Below are positions 29,427 to 37,181 of a stretch of DNA of 64,000 nt, piece by piece. The number at the start of each line of letters is the position of its first letter. The stretch's first letter is position 1. Origin of the DNA: Leucobacter sp042726155 (lineage in GTDB: Bacteria; Actinomycetota; Actinomycetes; Actinomycetales; Microbacteriaceae). The notes below the pieces were generated by a model, which did no database searches, was not told the origin of the DNA, and saw nothing but the letters and a program-made list of their open reading frames with translations. The DNA lies in contig NZ_JBHXHV010000003.1 in assembly GCF_042726155.1 (NCBI RefSeq), forward strand, positions 124,001-188,000. The letters run 5' to 3'. The position numbers and the translations under genes were made by a program.

Positions 29427-30485
29427 ATGGTCTCAGACACACAGCACAGCACCGCCAGCCTCGTCGGTCGGCGCCCCACGATCAGCGGCACTGAACTCGT
29501 GGCGACACTGGTACCACCGCCACAGTTCGATCGCGCGACGTTCGACTCGTATCGCCCCGATCCCGACTATCCGTCGCAGGATGAGGCGCGAGAAATGCTT
29601 CGCGCCTTTGCGGCTCCTCCCGCGGCGGTGTCACGCGGTGGTTTCTTCGGTTTTGGGCGGAAGAAGGCAGAGCCGGCGACTCCCGCGACTTCGAAGCCGG
29701 GCATCTACCTCGATGGTGGGTTCGGCGTGGGCAAGACTCACCTGCTCGCCGCCACGTGGCACGCGACGGCCGGGCGAAAGTACTTCGGCACTTTTATCGA
29801 GTACACCGCCCTCGTTGGCGCGCTCGGGTACAACGGCGCCGTCGGTGTGCTGCAGGGCGCGCGCCTCATCTGCATCGACGAATTTGAGCTCGATGATCCG
29901 GGCGACACGATGCTCATGACGCGCCTCATTGGTGACCTGACCGCGACCGGCACGAAATTCGTGGCGACGTCGAACACGCCGCCAAATGCACTCGGCGAGG
30001 GCCGCTTCGCCGCCGCAGACTTTATGCGCGAGATCCAGGCGATGTCCGATCGGTTCGTCACCATTCGCATCGACGGCGTCGATTACCGGCAACGCGATCT
30101 CGAGGGTGAAGCCGTCGCGCTCAGCGACGACGAGTACAAGTTCGCCCTCGCCGACGTCGCTGCCGCCCACGAGCGCATGACCGACGACGACTTCTCCGCG
30201 CTCATCGAGCACCTCGCGACGGTGCACCCGTCGAGCTACAGCGGCCTGCTCACCGGCGTGCAGTGCATCGGTCTCCGTGACGTGCACGTTCTCACGGATC
30301 AGTCATCCGCGCTCCGCTTTGTAGCGTTCATCGACCGCGTGTACGACGCGCAGATCCCGATTCGCGCGACCGGTGTGCCACTCACGACCGTGTTCGGCGG
30401 CGGCATGCTCGACGGCGGGTATCGCAAGAAGTATCTGCGATGCATGTCGCGACTGAATGCGCTCTCCGCAAGCGAAATCGTATAG
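29427..30485 (+). CDS. zapE: cell division ATPase ZapE (AFG1-like)
   Basis: AFG1/ZapE family ATPase (352 aa), in proteobacteria a regulator of Z-ring constriction; the actinobacterial role is inferred. Walker A is GGFGVGKTHLLAA (Lys103), Walker B LICIDEFELDDPGD, sensor-like KFVATSNTPPNALGEGRFA, followed by the FMREIQAMSDRFVTIRIDG arginine-finger segment. A disordered insert near residues 65-95 precedes Walker A. The ATG fits a leaderless transcript. The gene stands alone between the hydrolase and a PemK-like gene. Confidence 0.88.
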   Translation: MVSDTQHSTASLVGRRPTISGTELVATLVPPPQFDRATFDSYRPDPDYPSQDEAREMLRAFAAPPAAVSRGGFFGFGRKKAEPATPATSKPGIYLDGGFGVGKTHLLAATWHATAGRKYFGTFIEYTALVGALGYNGAVGVLQGARLICIDEFELDDPGDTMLMTRLIGDLTATGTKFVATSNTPPNALGEGRFAAADFMREIQAMSDRFVTIRIDGVDYRQRDLEGEAVALSDDEYKFALADVAAAHERMTDDDFSALIEHLATVHPSSYSGLLTGVQCIGLRDVHVLTDQSSALRFVAFIDRVYDAQIPIRATGVPLTTVFGGGMLDGGYRKKYLRCMSRLNALSASEIV

Positions 30486-30531
30486 CGGTGACCGGTGCCA
30501 TGAGTGGTGTGCGACGAGCTGAGAGCGCCCG

Positions 30532-31071
30532 ATGACAGGGAAACAGCCGAACTGGGGGAGCATCGTCGGCGGGTTTCTGCGCTCGTTCATTACGGCGTTT
30601 GCGAAGTCCTCGACTACTCAGCCGCGGGGCGCGTCGAGTGCCGGCTCGCCGAGCCCGGGCCAACGCGGCGATTCGGCCACGCGTGAGCTGACTTCGGCTG
30701 AGATTCGTTCACTTCGACTGAGCTATGAACCCGATCCTGATGGTGATCCCGATCCGGGCGAAATCGTATGGACCTGGGTGCCGTACGCCGAAAACGATGG
30801 TCGCGGCAAGGATCGGCCGGTGCTCATCATTGCTCGCATTGACGCGCAAACGACCGCAGCGTGCTATCTCAGTACGAAGCGGCACGACGGATTTGTGTCC
30901 GTGGGCACGGGTGGCTGGGATCGCGAGGGGCGCGAGAGCTTCCTGGCGACTGAGCGGGTGCTTCGGGTGACGAACGCGGGCATGCGACGCGAGGGGCACG
31001 TGCTCGATCGGGATCGCTTCGTCACCGCCGTGGCCGTGGTCGCGCGCGAGCACGGCATGCGTGGCGACTGA
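30532..31071 (+). CDS. PemK/MazF family protein (toxin-like, no antitoxin seen)
   Basis: A 179-residue protein whose C-terminal ~110 residues fit the PemK/MazF endoribonuclease fold: GEIVWTWVPYAENDGRGKDRPVLIIARI is the typical first beta-hairpin, and VTNAGMRREGHVLDRDRF the end. The first ~65 residues are a Ser/Pro-rich linker with a hydrophobic patch (GGFLRSFITAFA). Canonical toxins are about 110 aa, so this is an N-terminally extended version. No antitoxin gene flanks it. Such solitary copies are common in this family of bacteria and may not act as toxins. Confidence 0.7.
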   Translation: MTGKQPNWGSIVGGFLRSFITAFAKSSTTQPRGASSAGSPSPGQRGDSATRELTSAEIRSLRLSYEPDPDGDPDPGEIVWTWVPYAENDGRGKDRPVLIIARIDAQTTAACYLSTKRHDGFVSVGTGGWDREGRESFLATERVLRVTNAGMRREGHVLDRDRFVTAVAVVAREHGMRGD

Positions 31072-31095
31072 CCTGAGCTGACCTGAACCCTCGGG

Positions 31096-31452
31096 CTATG
31101 ACACCGTGCAGAACGGGTGGCCCACCGGGTCGAGATAGACGCGAAACGTGTCGTGTGATTCGAGATGCTCTGCACCGAGTGTCTGCAGCTCGTGATGGGC
31201 GGCATCGAGGTCGGCGACCTGCACATCGAGATGCGCTTGCTGGTCGCCGTCGTCGCTCGGCCACACGGGCGCTACGAAGTTCGGGGACTGCTGAAACGCG
31301 AGCTTCGTGCTGAGTCCGTCGATGATGAGATTGACCCAGGTGTCGCCCTCGGCGTCGATCGTACCGCCGAGTATCGAGCGGTAGAACTCGGCGAGCGTGT
31401 GCGGTTCGGGGCAGTCGAACACGACACTGTGCAGCGATCCGATGGGGGCCAT
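31096..31452 (-). CDS. VOC (glyoxalase/bleomycin resistance) superfamily protein
   Basis: A 118-residue single-module VOC protein with the hallmarks VVFDCPEPHTLAEFYRSILGG at the start, AHLDVQVADLDAAHHELQTLGA in the middle and a terminal VYLDPVGHPFCTV. The metal ligands would be the early His/Asp, the His in QAHLDV and a late Glu or Asp. Members bind small substrates or drugs; the substrate here is unknown. It converges on the PemK-like gene. Confidence 0.85.
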   Translation of the reverse strand: MAPIGSLHSVVFDCPEPHTLAEFYRSILGGTIDAEGDTWVNLIIDGLSTKLAFQQSPNFVAPVWPSDDGDQQAHLDVQVADLDAAHHELQTLGAEHLESHDTFRVYLDPVGHPFCTVS

Positions 31453-31607
31453 GGTGCATCCGTTCTGTCGAGGGCGATCTCATCTTCGAGACCTGATCAG
31501 AGCCATTCTCCGCCCTGCCGCGGGTGCAGGCAATGCATCCTCGTCGGGTTGCCCGCAGCGAGGTAGGGGAGTAGGGCCGTTTGCGACCGCGTGAGACAGT
31601 CCGCGTC

Positions 31608-31634
31608 CCGCGAAAGATGTTGGCTCTTTCGCGG
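31608..31634. other. hairpin in the 248-base gap upstream of the MT0933-like gene
   Basis: Perfect 10-bp arms (31608-31617 and 31625-31634) with a seven-base loop, 16 bases before the -10 of the downstream gene. It could be an operator or a terminator. I see no gene in 31453-31700. Confidence 0.45.
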
Positions 31635-31649
31635 CATCGCCTGTGGGGC

Positions 31650-31655
31650 CATAAT
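31650..31655 (+). promoter_or_regulatory. -10 element for MT0933-like gene
   Basis: CATAAT, about 45 bases before the ATG at 31701, giving a leader of roughly 40 bases that carries an AAAGGA ribosome site. No good -35. Confidence 0.4.
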
Positions 31656-31700
31656 GTGTGCAGAGGCGCCACTTGGGCGCTTCGATGAAAGGAACATGGC

Positions 31701-31937
31701 ATGAGCATCGAAGACCTGAGTAAGAAGGCGTCTGATCTCGCTGGTAAGGCCGGCGAATTTGTGAACCAGAACTCCGAAAAGATCCAAGAGGTCGCGAAGA
31801 GCGAGCAGGCTGAAGAGATCAGCGACAAGGTGCTCGATGGTGTTGCGGGCTTCGCTGACAAGATCACCGGCGGCAAGTTTTCCGAGAAGATCGCTGATGC
31901 GCGCGATAGCGCGGACGGCGCCATCGGTAACGAATAG
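31701..31937 (+). CDS. MT0933/Rv0909-like small protein (annotated antitoxin family)
   Basis: A 78-residue, highly charged, probably all-helical protein (MSIEDLSKKASDLAGKAGEF) with repeated KxxD/A-type amphipathic segments. It resembles the MT0933 antitoxin family of actinobacteria, whose M. tuberculosis member pairs with a toxin gene. No partner toxin lies beside it here; the PemK-like gene is about 630 bases upstream with a VOC gene between them. It might instead be a CsbD-like stress protein. An AAAGGA site precedes the ATG and a terminator follows. Confidence 0.65.
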   Translation: MSIEDLSKKASDLAGKAGEFVNQNSEKIQEVAKSEQAEEISDKVLDGVAGFADKITGGKFSEKIADARDSADGAIGNE

Positions 31938-31965
31938 GTCTCACCAGCACGCACGCGTGCGAAAC

Positions 31966-32003
31966 TTCGGTCCCTCAGCGCTGGTGTGCACTGGGGGACC
32001 GAA
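31966..32003 (+). terminator. terminator after MT0933-like gene
   Basis: 12-bp arms (31966-31977 and 31992-32003) with one wobble pair and a 14-base loop, 29 bases past the stop. Confidence 0.65.
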
Positions 32004-32049
32004 TTGCGTTTCGGGGTGAAGCGGTTGCGAAATTGGAGCCGTCTCCGCG

Positions 32050-32074
32050 TACACTATTGATAATCGTTATCAAT
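32050..32074 (+). promoter_or_regulatory. promoter -10 with Fur-family (Fur or Zur) operator
   Basis: TACACT (32050-32055, -35-like TTGCGA 19 bases upstream) is followed immediately by a perfect inverted repeat ATTGATAA-TCG-TTATCAAT at 32056-32074. The 15-base core TGATAATCGTTATCA differs at one position from the classic 7-1-7 Fur-family box. Bound repressor would cover the predicted transcription start. Which metal regulator binds (iron Fur or zinc Zur) cannot be decided from sequence. Confidence 0.65.
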
Positions 32075-32106
32075 GAGTCACGCGACACGTAGAAGGTTTC
32101 TCCGAA

Positions 32107-33291
32107 ATGGCATCCTCCCCGTCACGATCCACACGCACTGCCTCCGAACACTCCTCAGGTTTCGGTTCGACCGCGCCAGATACGCCGCACGCTCTCGACT
32201 GCCTTGTTATTGGCGCGGGCCCGGCGGGGGTGGGCACCGCACTGGCGCTTGCAGCCGTCAAGCAGCTCAGCTTCGGTGTACTGGAGCGTGGGCAGGTCGG
32301 CCAGACTTTTCTCGATTGGGTTCCCGAGCAAACCTTCCTGACGCCGTCGTTTACGGGAAATGGCTTTGGCGCAACAGATCTCAACGCTGTGCACTACGAG
32401 ACCTCGCCGGCCTTCAGCCTCGGTGTGGATTACCCGACGGGTGCGGAGTACGCGAAATATCTGCGAAGCGTCGTGGCACATTTTCGGGTACCAGTTCTCG
32501 ACGGCACCGAGGTCACCTCCGTCACCCGGCACGGTGACGGCTTCCGAGTGCTCAGCGCGCGCGGTCCGGCCTTCGCACGGTCTCTGGTGTGGGCCGGTGG
32601 CGAGTTCGGTCAGCCGCTGGCGCCGCGCATCAGCGGGGGCGCGCTTGTGGCGCACAGTAGCGCGCGGAAAGCGTGGGAGACGCGGGACGGCGACGTTGTG
32701 GTGATCGGCGGCTACGAGTCAGGGATCGATATTGCCTGCCACCACGTTGAGCACGGCTCGCGGGTGACGGTAGTCGACGCCCAGAGCCCGTGGGAGTCAG
32801 GGCGGGGTTCGGACCCCTCATATCGCCTTGCGCCGCGATCGCGCATCTTGTTACAGCAAGCGCTGGCGTCCGGTCGGCTCACGCTCGTGAAAGATCGCGC
32901 CGTAGGCGTAAAGCGCACCGATAGCGGGTTCGCGACCCGTCTGAACTCAGGGGAGACGATCCGGAGTTCGACGATGCCCATTGCCGCGACAGGATTCGGG
33001 TCGGGGCTCGGGCCGGTTGAACACCTGTTTTCGACGCGGGAGGATGGCTGGCCCGAGCTCGATGAAGACGACCAGTCGACGATCGCGCCGGGCCTATTCC
33101 TGTCTGGCCCGGCGATTCGACACGGCGGGCTGAAGTTCTGCTTCGTCTACAAGTTTCGACAGCGCTTTGCGCACATTGCCCGAGTCATCGGGGAGCGCGC
33201 TGGTAAAGATACGAGCGCGCTCGAGGCGTGGCGAAGCGCGGGGATGCTCACGGACGATCTCTCGTGCTGCGACGTACAGTGCGGGTGCTGA
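32107..33291 (+). CDS. YpdA-like FAD/NAD(P)-binding oxidoreductase with cysteine-rich tail
   Basis: A 394-residue two-dinucleotide-binding-domain flavoprotein. The FAD motif LVIGAGPAGVGTALAL begins near residue 30, the central GAEYAKYLRSVVAHF segment matches YpdA or thioredoxin reductase-like proteins, and the NAD(P) site is VVVIGGYESGIDIA, departing from GxGxxG. An ATGFGSGLGPVEHL motif follows. The last 12 residues (DDLSCCDVQCGC) contain four cysteines, a possible metal or thiol redox site. The Fur-family operator suggests induction by metal starvation. The next gene is an ACR3-like permease, probably co-transcribed. The substrate is unknown. Confidence 0.75.
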   Translation: MASSPSRSTRTASEHSSGFGSTAPDTPHALDCLVIGAGPAGVGTALALAAVKQLSFGVLERGQVGQTFLDWVPEQTFLTPSFTGNGFGATDLNAVHYETSPAFSLGVDYPTGAEYAKYLRSVVAHFRVPVLDGTEVTSVTRHGDGFRVLSARGPAFARSLVWAGGEFGQPLAPRISGGALVAHSSARKAWETRDGDVVVIGGYESGIDIACHHVEHGSRVTVVDAQSPWESGRGSDPSYRLAPRSRILLQQALASGRLTLVKDRAVGVKRTDSGFATRLNSGETIRSSTMPIAATGFGSGLGPVEHLFSTREDGWPELDEDDQSTIAPGLFLSGPAIRHGGLKFCFVYKFRQRFAHIARVIGERAGKDTSALEAWRSAGMLTDDLSCCDVQCGC

Positions 33292-33296
33292 GCGAT

Positions 33297-34352
33297 ATGG
33301 GTGATCGATTGCGAACACTGGTTCGCTCGGGCTCGCCGACCCTCCTGCTGCTTGCTGCGGTGGCAGCGGGTGCACTGATCGGCGCGTTGGTGCCTGAGGC
33401 GGGGGAGCGCCTCTCGCACGGTGTGGACCCGCTCGTGTTGCTTATGGTCGGCGCGCTCTTCTTCACCGTTCGGTTCGAAGGTTGGGGTTCGCTCCGTCGC
33501 GCCCCGCGAACGGTACTGCTGGCACTGGGAGCGAACTTCGTGCTCATACCCGCCCTGGCATACGTGCTGACGCTGTTGCTCGTGCCGCAGGAGGCGATCA
33601 GGCTCGGGGTGTTCATCTACTGTCTGTTTCCTTGCACAGACTGGTTTCTCGGCTTCATTCGAATGGCGGGCGGCGACACCGCAACCGGTGCAGCGTTGAT
33701 CCCGATTCAGCTCACGCTGCAGCTCCTGCTGTATCCCGTGTGGTTGAGTGTGTTGACGGGCACGCAGATCGAGGCGAGCCTCGCTCAGATTGGCCCCGCG
33801 CTACTGCAGTGGTTCGTGTTGCCCGCCGCGGTCGCGATCGTGCTGCGCGGGGCGCTGTGGGCGGTGCTTCGATGCGCGCCGCGGGTTGCTTCCCGGGTGG
33901 GGCATCGGATTGGGCGTCGGGCAGCGAAGTTCCGGCAAGATCGGATCATTGCGGTCGTTGACCGTGCGATCCCGTTCATCGTCGCATCGCTCATCTTGTG
34001 CCTGTTTGCGGCGCACATCGGCACGATGCTCGCGAACCTCTCCGCGCTCGTGCGGGTACTGCTCGCGGTGGTGCTGTTCTTCTTCGTGGTCTACGAGCTC
34101 AGCGAAGCGCTGTCGCGTCTCTTCCGCCTCGGGTACGCAGATCGCGTCGTGCTCACGATGGCGACGGCCGCTCGCAACGCGCCACTGATGCTGGCCGTCA
34201 CGGCGATCGCGCTGCCGGATCAACCACTGGTGACCGCCGCGATCGTGTTGGGGATGCTTGTCGAGTTCCCGCTGCTCACCGCCCTGACGTACCTGTTGCG
34301 GAGGGCGCAGCGAGGCGGGGGCGAGACCACGGCGCCGGTTCTGTTGGCATGA
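33297..34352 (+). CDS. ACR3/bile acid-sodium symporter superfamily permease (arsenic resistance protein-like)
   Basis: A 351-residue integral membrane protein with about ten hydrophobic segments. The YCLFPCTDWFLGFIRMAGGD motif, with a conserved cysteine in the fourth segment, and the late ATAARNAPLMLAVTAIALPD resemble the BART/ACR3 arsenite efflux and bile acid symporter superfamily. The start could be ATG 33297 or GTG 33285, which overlaps the flavoprotein stop. Coupling to a Fur-family controlled flavoprotein rather than to arsR suggests a substrate other than arsenite, perhaps a metal complex or small acid; this is inference. Confidence 0.78.
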   Translation: MGDRLRTLVRSGSPTLLLLAAVAAGALIGALVPEAGERLSHGVDPLVLLMVGALFFTVRFEGWGSLRRAPRTVLLALGANFVLIPALAYVLTLLLVPQEAIRLGVFIYCLFPCTDWFLGFIRMAGGDTATGAALIPIQLTLQLLLYPVWLSVLTGTQIEASLAQIGPALLQWFVLPAAVAIVLRGALWAVLRCAPRVASRVGHRIGRRAAKFRQDRIIAVVDRAIPFIVASLILCLFAAHIGTMLANLSALVRVLLAVVLFFFVVYELSEALSRLFRLGYADRVVLTMATAARNAPLMLAVTAIALPDQPLVTAAIVLGMLVEFPLLTALTYLLRRAQRGGGETTAPVLLA

Positions 34353-34356
34353 AGGT

Positions 34357-34740
34357 CTACACGCGTGACGTGCAGCCCGGAATCGATGCGGCGAGCGACT
34401 CGCGAATCGATGCCGAATCCAAGCGATTCTCGTAATTACTCAGCGACACTGTTCCGAACACCGTCATGCCGTCGTCGGTCGGCGCGCACTGCAGCACGAC
34501 CACCTGGTGATCGATACCCGCCTCCGAACTCATGACCTCCGGGAGCGAAAGTTGCGCATCCACGGGTACGAATTGCACGTGATCCGCGCCGAGTCGTTCG
34601 AGCGGACTGGTGGCCGAGTTCGTGATGAAAATCTGGTCCTCCGCAGCGAGCTCCTCTGAGCAACCGGCGAGCGAGGCGATGAGTACGATAACCGCGCCCA
34701 CAATCGCTGAGTTCGCGCAAACTCGAATTGAACCCGTCAT
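34357..34740 (-). CDS. small secreted lipoprotein of unknown function
   Basis: A 127-residue protein with a signal peptide (basic start, hydrophobic core IVGAVIVLIASL) and lipobox LAGC, Cys27 being the lipidation site. The mature part of about 100 residues (HVQFVPVDAQLSLPEVMSS, then VVVLQCAPTDDGMTVFGTVSLSN) has two further cysteines that could form a disulfide. I recognise no family. It converges on the permease gene with only four bases between stops. Confidence 0.7.
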   Translation of the reverse strand: MTGSIRVCANSAIVGAVIVLIASLAGCSEELAAEDQIFITNSATSPLERLGADHVQFVPVDAQLSLPEVMSSEAGIDHQVVVLQCAPTDDGMTVFGTVSLSNYENRLDSASIRESLAASIPGCTSRV

Positions 34741-34847
34741 GCCATCCCCTGTGATGATGCAAGCGCCCGTATCTCCGGCGCGATCCCTGATGGTGGGAGC
34801 TTAGTGGCGGATTTGACGGTGAGGCAGAAAGGCGCAGCGGCACACAC

Positions 34848-34881
34848 AAAAAAGAACACCCTCGATTTCTCAAGGGTGTTC
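34848..34881 (-). terminator. terminator of the Gly-Cys-Val tRNA operon
   Basis: 9-bp arms (34854-34862 and 34873-34881) with a ten-base loop; on the minus strand they are followed by six consecutive T and then GTGTG. A classic intrinsic terminator, five bases past tRNA-Val. Confidence 0.85.
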
Positions 34882-34886
34882 AGGAG

Positions 34887-34958
34887 TGCGCGATACTGGG
34901 ATCGAACCAGTGACCTCTTCCGTGTCAGGGAAGCGCGCTACCGCTGCGCCAATCGCGC
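34887..34958 (-). tRNA. tRNA-Val (GAC)
   Basis: 72-nt cloverleaf: acceptor GCGCGAT/ATCGCGC, anticodon stem CTTCC/GGAAG with loop CTGACAC (anticodon GAC), T-arm GGTTCGATCC. No encoded CCA. Third gene of a three-tRNA minus-strand cluster. Confidence 0.95.
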
Positions 34959-34984
34959 CTATTCAGGCTATTTAGTTGTAGACG

Positions 34985-35055
34985 AGGTGGCGACGGGATT
35001 CGAACCCGTGTATACGGCTTTGCAGGCCGCTGCCTCGCCTCTCGGCCACGCCACC
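34985..35055 (-). tRNA. tRNA-Cys (GCA)
   Basis: 71-nt cloverleaf: acceptor GGTGGCG/CGCCACC, discriminator T as usual for tRNA-Cys, anticodon loop CTGCAAA (GCA), T-arm GGGTTCGAATCCC. No encoded CCA. Middle gene of the cluster. Confidence 0.95.
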
Positions 35056-35113
35056 GTAGTTTTGTTACCATAAGTCACCCGGCGTGCCTTATTCAAGCTA
35101 ACCGGGTTCCTAG

Positions 35114-35186
35114 AGCGGATGACGAGACTCGAACTCGCGACCCTCACCTTGGCAAGGTGATGCGCTACCAACTGCGCTACATCCGC
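35114..35186 (-). tRNA. tRNA-Gly (GCC)
   Basis: 73-nt cloverleaf: acceptor GCGGATG/CATCCGC, anticodon loop TTGCCAA (GCC), T-arm GAGTTCGAGTCTC. First gene of the cluster, 22 bases after the predicted transcription start. Confidence 0.95.
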
Positions 35187-35214
35187 ATTCCGCCGCGTTT
35201 CCGCGACCTGTACA

Positions 35215-35243
35215 ACTATAGGGAAGGCTCGGCAGGGGTGCAA
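35215..35243 (-). promoter_or_regulatory. promoter of the Gly-Cys-Val tRNA operon
   Basis: -35 TTGCAC (35243-35238) and -10 TATAGT (35220-35215) on the minus strand with an ideal 17-base spacer. Confidence 0.8.
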
Positions 35244-35332
35244 ATCGGTGTCGCCATCCCGGGCGCGCCGCCCCGAAGTGCCAAATGATCACGGCGAAGT
35301 TGCAACATTTCGCGTGCCGTACCGCGCGCCCG

Positions 35333-35338
35333 GATACT
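35333..35338 (+). promoter_or_regulatory. -10 element for the HELLH protein gene
   Basis: GATACT with an eight-base gap to the ATG at 35347, implying a transcript with little or no leader. Confidence 0.45.
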
Positions 35339-35346
35339 GTGGTTCC

Positions 35347-36366
35347 ATGGCGGAAGGCGCGGGAGCGATAGTGAAGCGATGGGTCGGCTTCACGGTGTTC
35401 CTCGCGGTCGTCGCACTCGCTGTAGTCGGCGTTATGCATCGGCAAGAGATCAAAGATCACTTCGCGGCAATCGGGTACGAGGTGACACCGCGCGTTAGCG
35501 AGCTCGTGAAGGATCTCGACTTGACCGACTCGGGTCGGCGCGTGTTCATCGCGACACATCCGACGGTCGACGGTAGTCAGCACTTCAACGCGCAATGCTC
35601 GGAAGTTGACCACTCGGAGCAGGGTCACGTGCTCGGCTGTTACACCTCCGACCGCATCCACCTCTTCGATGTCACCGACGATCGAGTCAGCGGTATTGTT
35701 GAGATCACCGCGGCTCACGAGCTGCTGCACGCGACCTTCTCGCGTTTGGAAGACGGGGATCGCACGCTGCTCGCCTCCCGCCTGCGCGACGTCTACGACG
35801 ATCTCGCTCCGACGCACCCTGATTTACAAGCGCGCATGGTGGTCTACGAGCACCTCTCTGACGCGGCGTTCGCAAATGAGCTGCACTCGGTGCTCGGCAC
35901 AGAGGTGCGCGATCTGCCGAGTTGGCTGGAAGATCACTACGCGCAGTGGTTCACGGATCGTTCAGCGTTGATCGACGACTTTGAGAAGTACCACACCGTC
36001 TTCAACGATCTCCAGAGTGAGGCGGACGCCCTGCAGAATGAGATGACCGCGTTGCGCGATGACGTCGAGAAGCGGAAGGCCGCCTACGGCGACGCAGTCG
36101 ATCGCTTTAATGCGGATGCAAATGCGTTCCGGGCGCGGGTGGAACGAAATGAGTACGTCGAAAATCTAGCCGGCGAGCAGGCCGAATCCGCTGCGCTCCA
36201 GCAGCGTCGCGCCGGGCTTGATGCAGACCTGGCGTCACTGCAAAAGGACATCGATCGGTACAACGGCCTTCGCGATGACCTTGCATCACTCAGTGAGGTG
36301 AGCGCCGAACTCGACGAGCATCTCGACAGCGACCTGGCGCCCGTCACGACACGCCCGAACGAGTAA
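35347..36366 (+). CDS. membrane-anchored protein with HExxH metallopeptidase motif and coiled coil
   Basis: A 339-residue protein. One membrane anchor lies at about residues 13-30 (GFTVFLAVVALAVVGVM), after a short cytoplasmic start. The external domain has AAHELLHATFSRLEDGD, a zincin-type HELLH motif (His124, His128), and just before it two cysteines in AQCSEVDHSEQGHVLGCY. A third metal ligand is not obvious; Glu and Asp residues in the following helix are candidates. Residues 215-325 form a long coiled coil rich in Asp, Glu and Arg. I do not recognise the family, and peptidase activity is inferred only from the motif. Confidence 0.72.
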   Translation: MAEGAGAIVKRWVGFTVFLAVVALAVVGVMHRQEIKDHFAAIGYEVTPRVSELVKDLDLTDSGRRVFIATHPTVDGSQHFNAQCSEVDHSEQGHVLGCYTSDRIHLFDVTDDRVSGIVEITAAHELLHATFSRLEDGDRTLLASRLRDVYDDLAPTHPDLQARMVVYEHLSDAAFANELHSVLGTEVRDLPSWLEDHYAQWFTDRSALIDDFEKYHTVFNDLQSEADALQNEMTALRDDVEKRKAAYGDAVDRFNADANAFRARVERNEYVENLAGEQAESAALQQRRAGLDADLASLQKDIDRYNGLRDDLASLSEVSAELDEHLDSDLAPVTTRPNE

Positions 36367-36428
36367 CCTCGAAACCGCAGAAACCTGCCGCGGCCCGTGT
36401 CGGGCGCGAATGGGGACTCTGAACCGTG

Positions 36429-36434
36429 TATTAT
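36429..36434 (+). promoter_or_regulatory. -10 element for tRNA-Val (CAC)
   Basis: TATTAT, about 50 bases before the tRNA 5' end. The -35 region is weak. Confidence 0.45.
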
Positions 36435-36484
36435 CTTTCAGGTTGGCACGAAACGGAACCGTAGGGTTCAACTTCGCTGCAGAC

Positions 36485-36557
36485 GGGCGATTGGCGCAGT
36501 TGGTAGCGCGCTTCCTTCACACGGAAGAGGTCATCGGTTCGAGTCCGGTATCGCCCA
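36485..36557 (+). tRNA. tRNA-Val (CAC)
   Basis: 73-nt cloverleaf: acceptor GGGCGAT/ATCGCCC, anticodon stem CTTCC/GGAAG with loop TTCACAC (anticodon CAC), T-arm GGTTCGAGTCC. CCA is encoded at 36558-36560. Together with tRNA-Val (GAC) 1.5 kb upstream it reads different valine codons. Confidence 0.95.
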
Positions 36558-36632
36558 CCACGTATTCTCCCGTTCACATATGCCTGGCCGCTTGCTCGTC
36601 GCTGCCGGCAGCGTTCAGCGCGGCCTGCGGTG

Positions 36633-37175
36633 CTAGTGGTCGTGGGCTTTGGCGCGGTGTCGTCGCACCGCGGCGCGGTTGGCGCAGCGCACTGAGCAGT
36701 ACTGCTGACGCCCATTTCGGGTTGTATCGACGACGACAGCGGTGCAGGGGTCACCCGGTGCCGCACCCGCGGCGCAACGGTGCAGACGGTGCATTCCGCG
36801 GGTCGTGAGGTGAAGCGCCGTGCCCACGCTGATGACGGCGAGCAGCACGTGCGAGAGCGCGCGCGCATCGTCTGCTCGGTAATGCAGGTGCCACCCCTCG
36901 TCGTTGTGGTCTGTGAGCCGCGGGTACGCTGCGGCCGAGGCCATGTGCATATTCAGGATCAATGCCCGCTCGCGAGATTCGACGGCGTCGACCGCGAGTA
37001 GCCAGTCATCGATGACCCGCCGCACCCGCGCATGGTCGGCCGGGTTCTCCGGAAATTCGACGGTCATGCCGAAGTCGCGTGCGCGCGACACAATCCCGGA
37101 GCGATCCTGCGGCCAGTCGTTCGCGAGAGACGCCGCGAGAAGCACCGCGTACTCGCCGTAAGGGTTGAGTTGCAT
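36633..37175 (-). CDS. CGNR zinc finger / ABATE domain putative transcriptional regulator
   Basis: A 180-residue protein with an N-terminal stress-induced ABATE-like helical domain (NPYGEYAVLLAASLAND near residue 4 and DDWLLAVDAVESRERALI near 60) and a C-terminal CGNR-type zinc finger (HRCAAGAAPGDPCTAV, then YCSVRCANRAAVRRHR). Family members are thought to be DNA-binding regulators; the target is unknown. ATG 37175 is supported by TGTAAT six bases upstream; the open frame continues upstream but looks non-coding. It is divergent from a small zinc-knuckle gene, 25 bases between starts. Confidence 0.85.
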   Translation of the reverse strand: MQLNPYGEYAVLLAASLANDWPQDRSGIVSRARDFGMTVEFPENPADHARVRRVIDDWLLAVDAVESRERALILNMHMASAAAYPRLTDHNDEGWHLHYRADDARALSHVLLAVISVGTALHLTTRGMHRLHRCAAGAAPGDPCTAVVVDTTRNGRQQYCSVRCANRAAVRRHRAKAHDH

Positions 37176-37181
37176 AAGGCC

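Noticed and set aside
30532..31071. Complete PemK/MazF toxin-antitoxin system
   Set aside because: No antitoxin-sized gene lies directly upstream or downstream in the same orientation.
31022..31954. 310-codon reverse frame across the VOC and MT0933-like genes
   Set aside because: Spans two better-supported genes in other frames and a promoter region; the sequence looks random.
34887..36557. tRNA-linked integrated element between the two tRNA-Val genes
   Set aside because: No integrase, no attachment-type direct repeat of a tRNA 3' end, and composition matches the surroundings.
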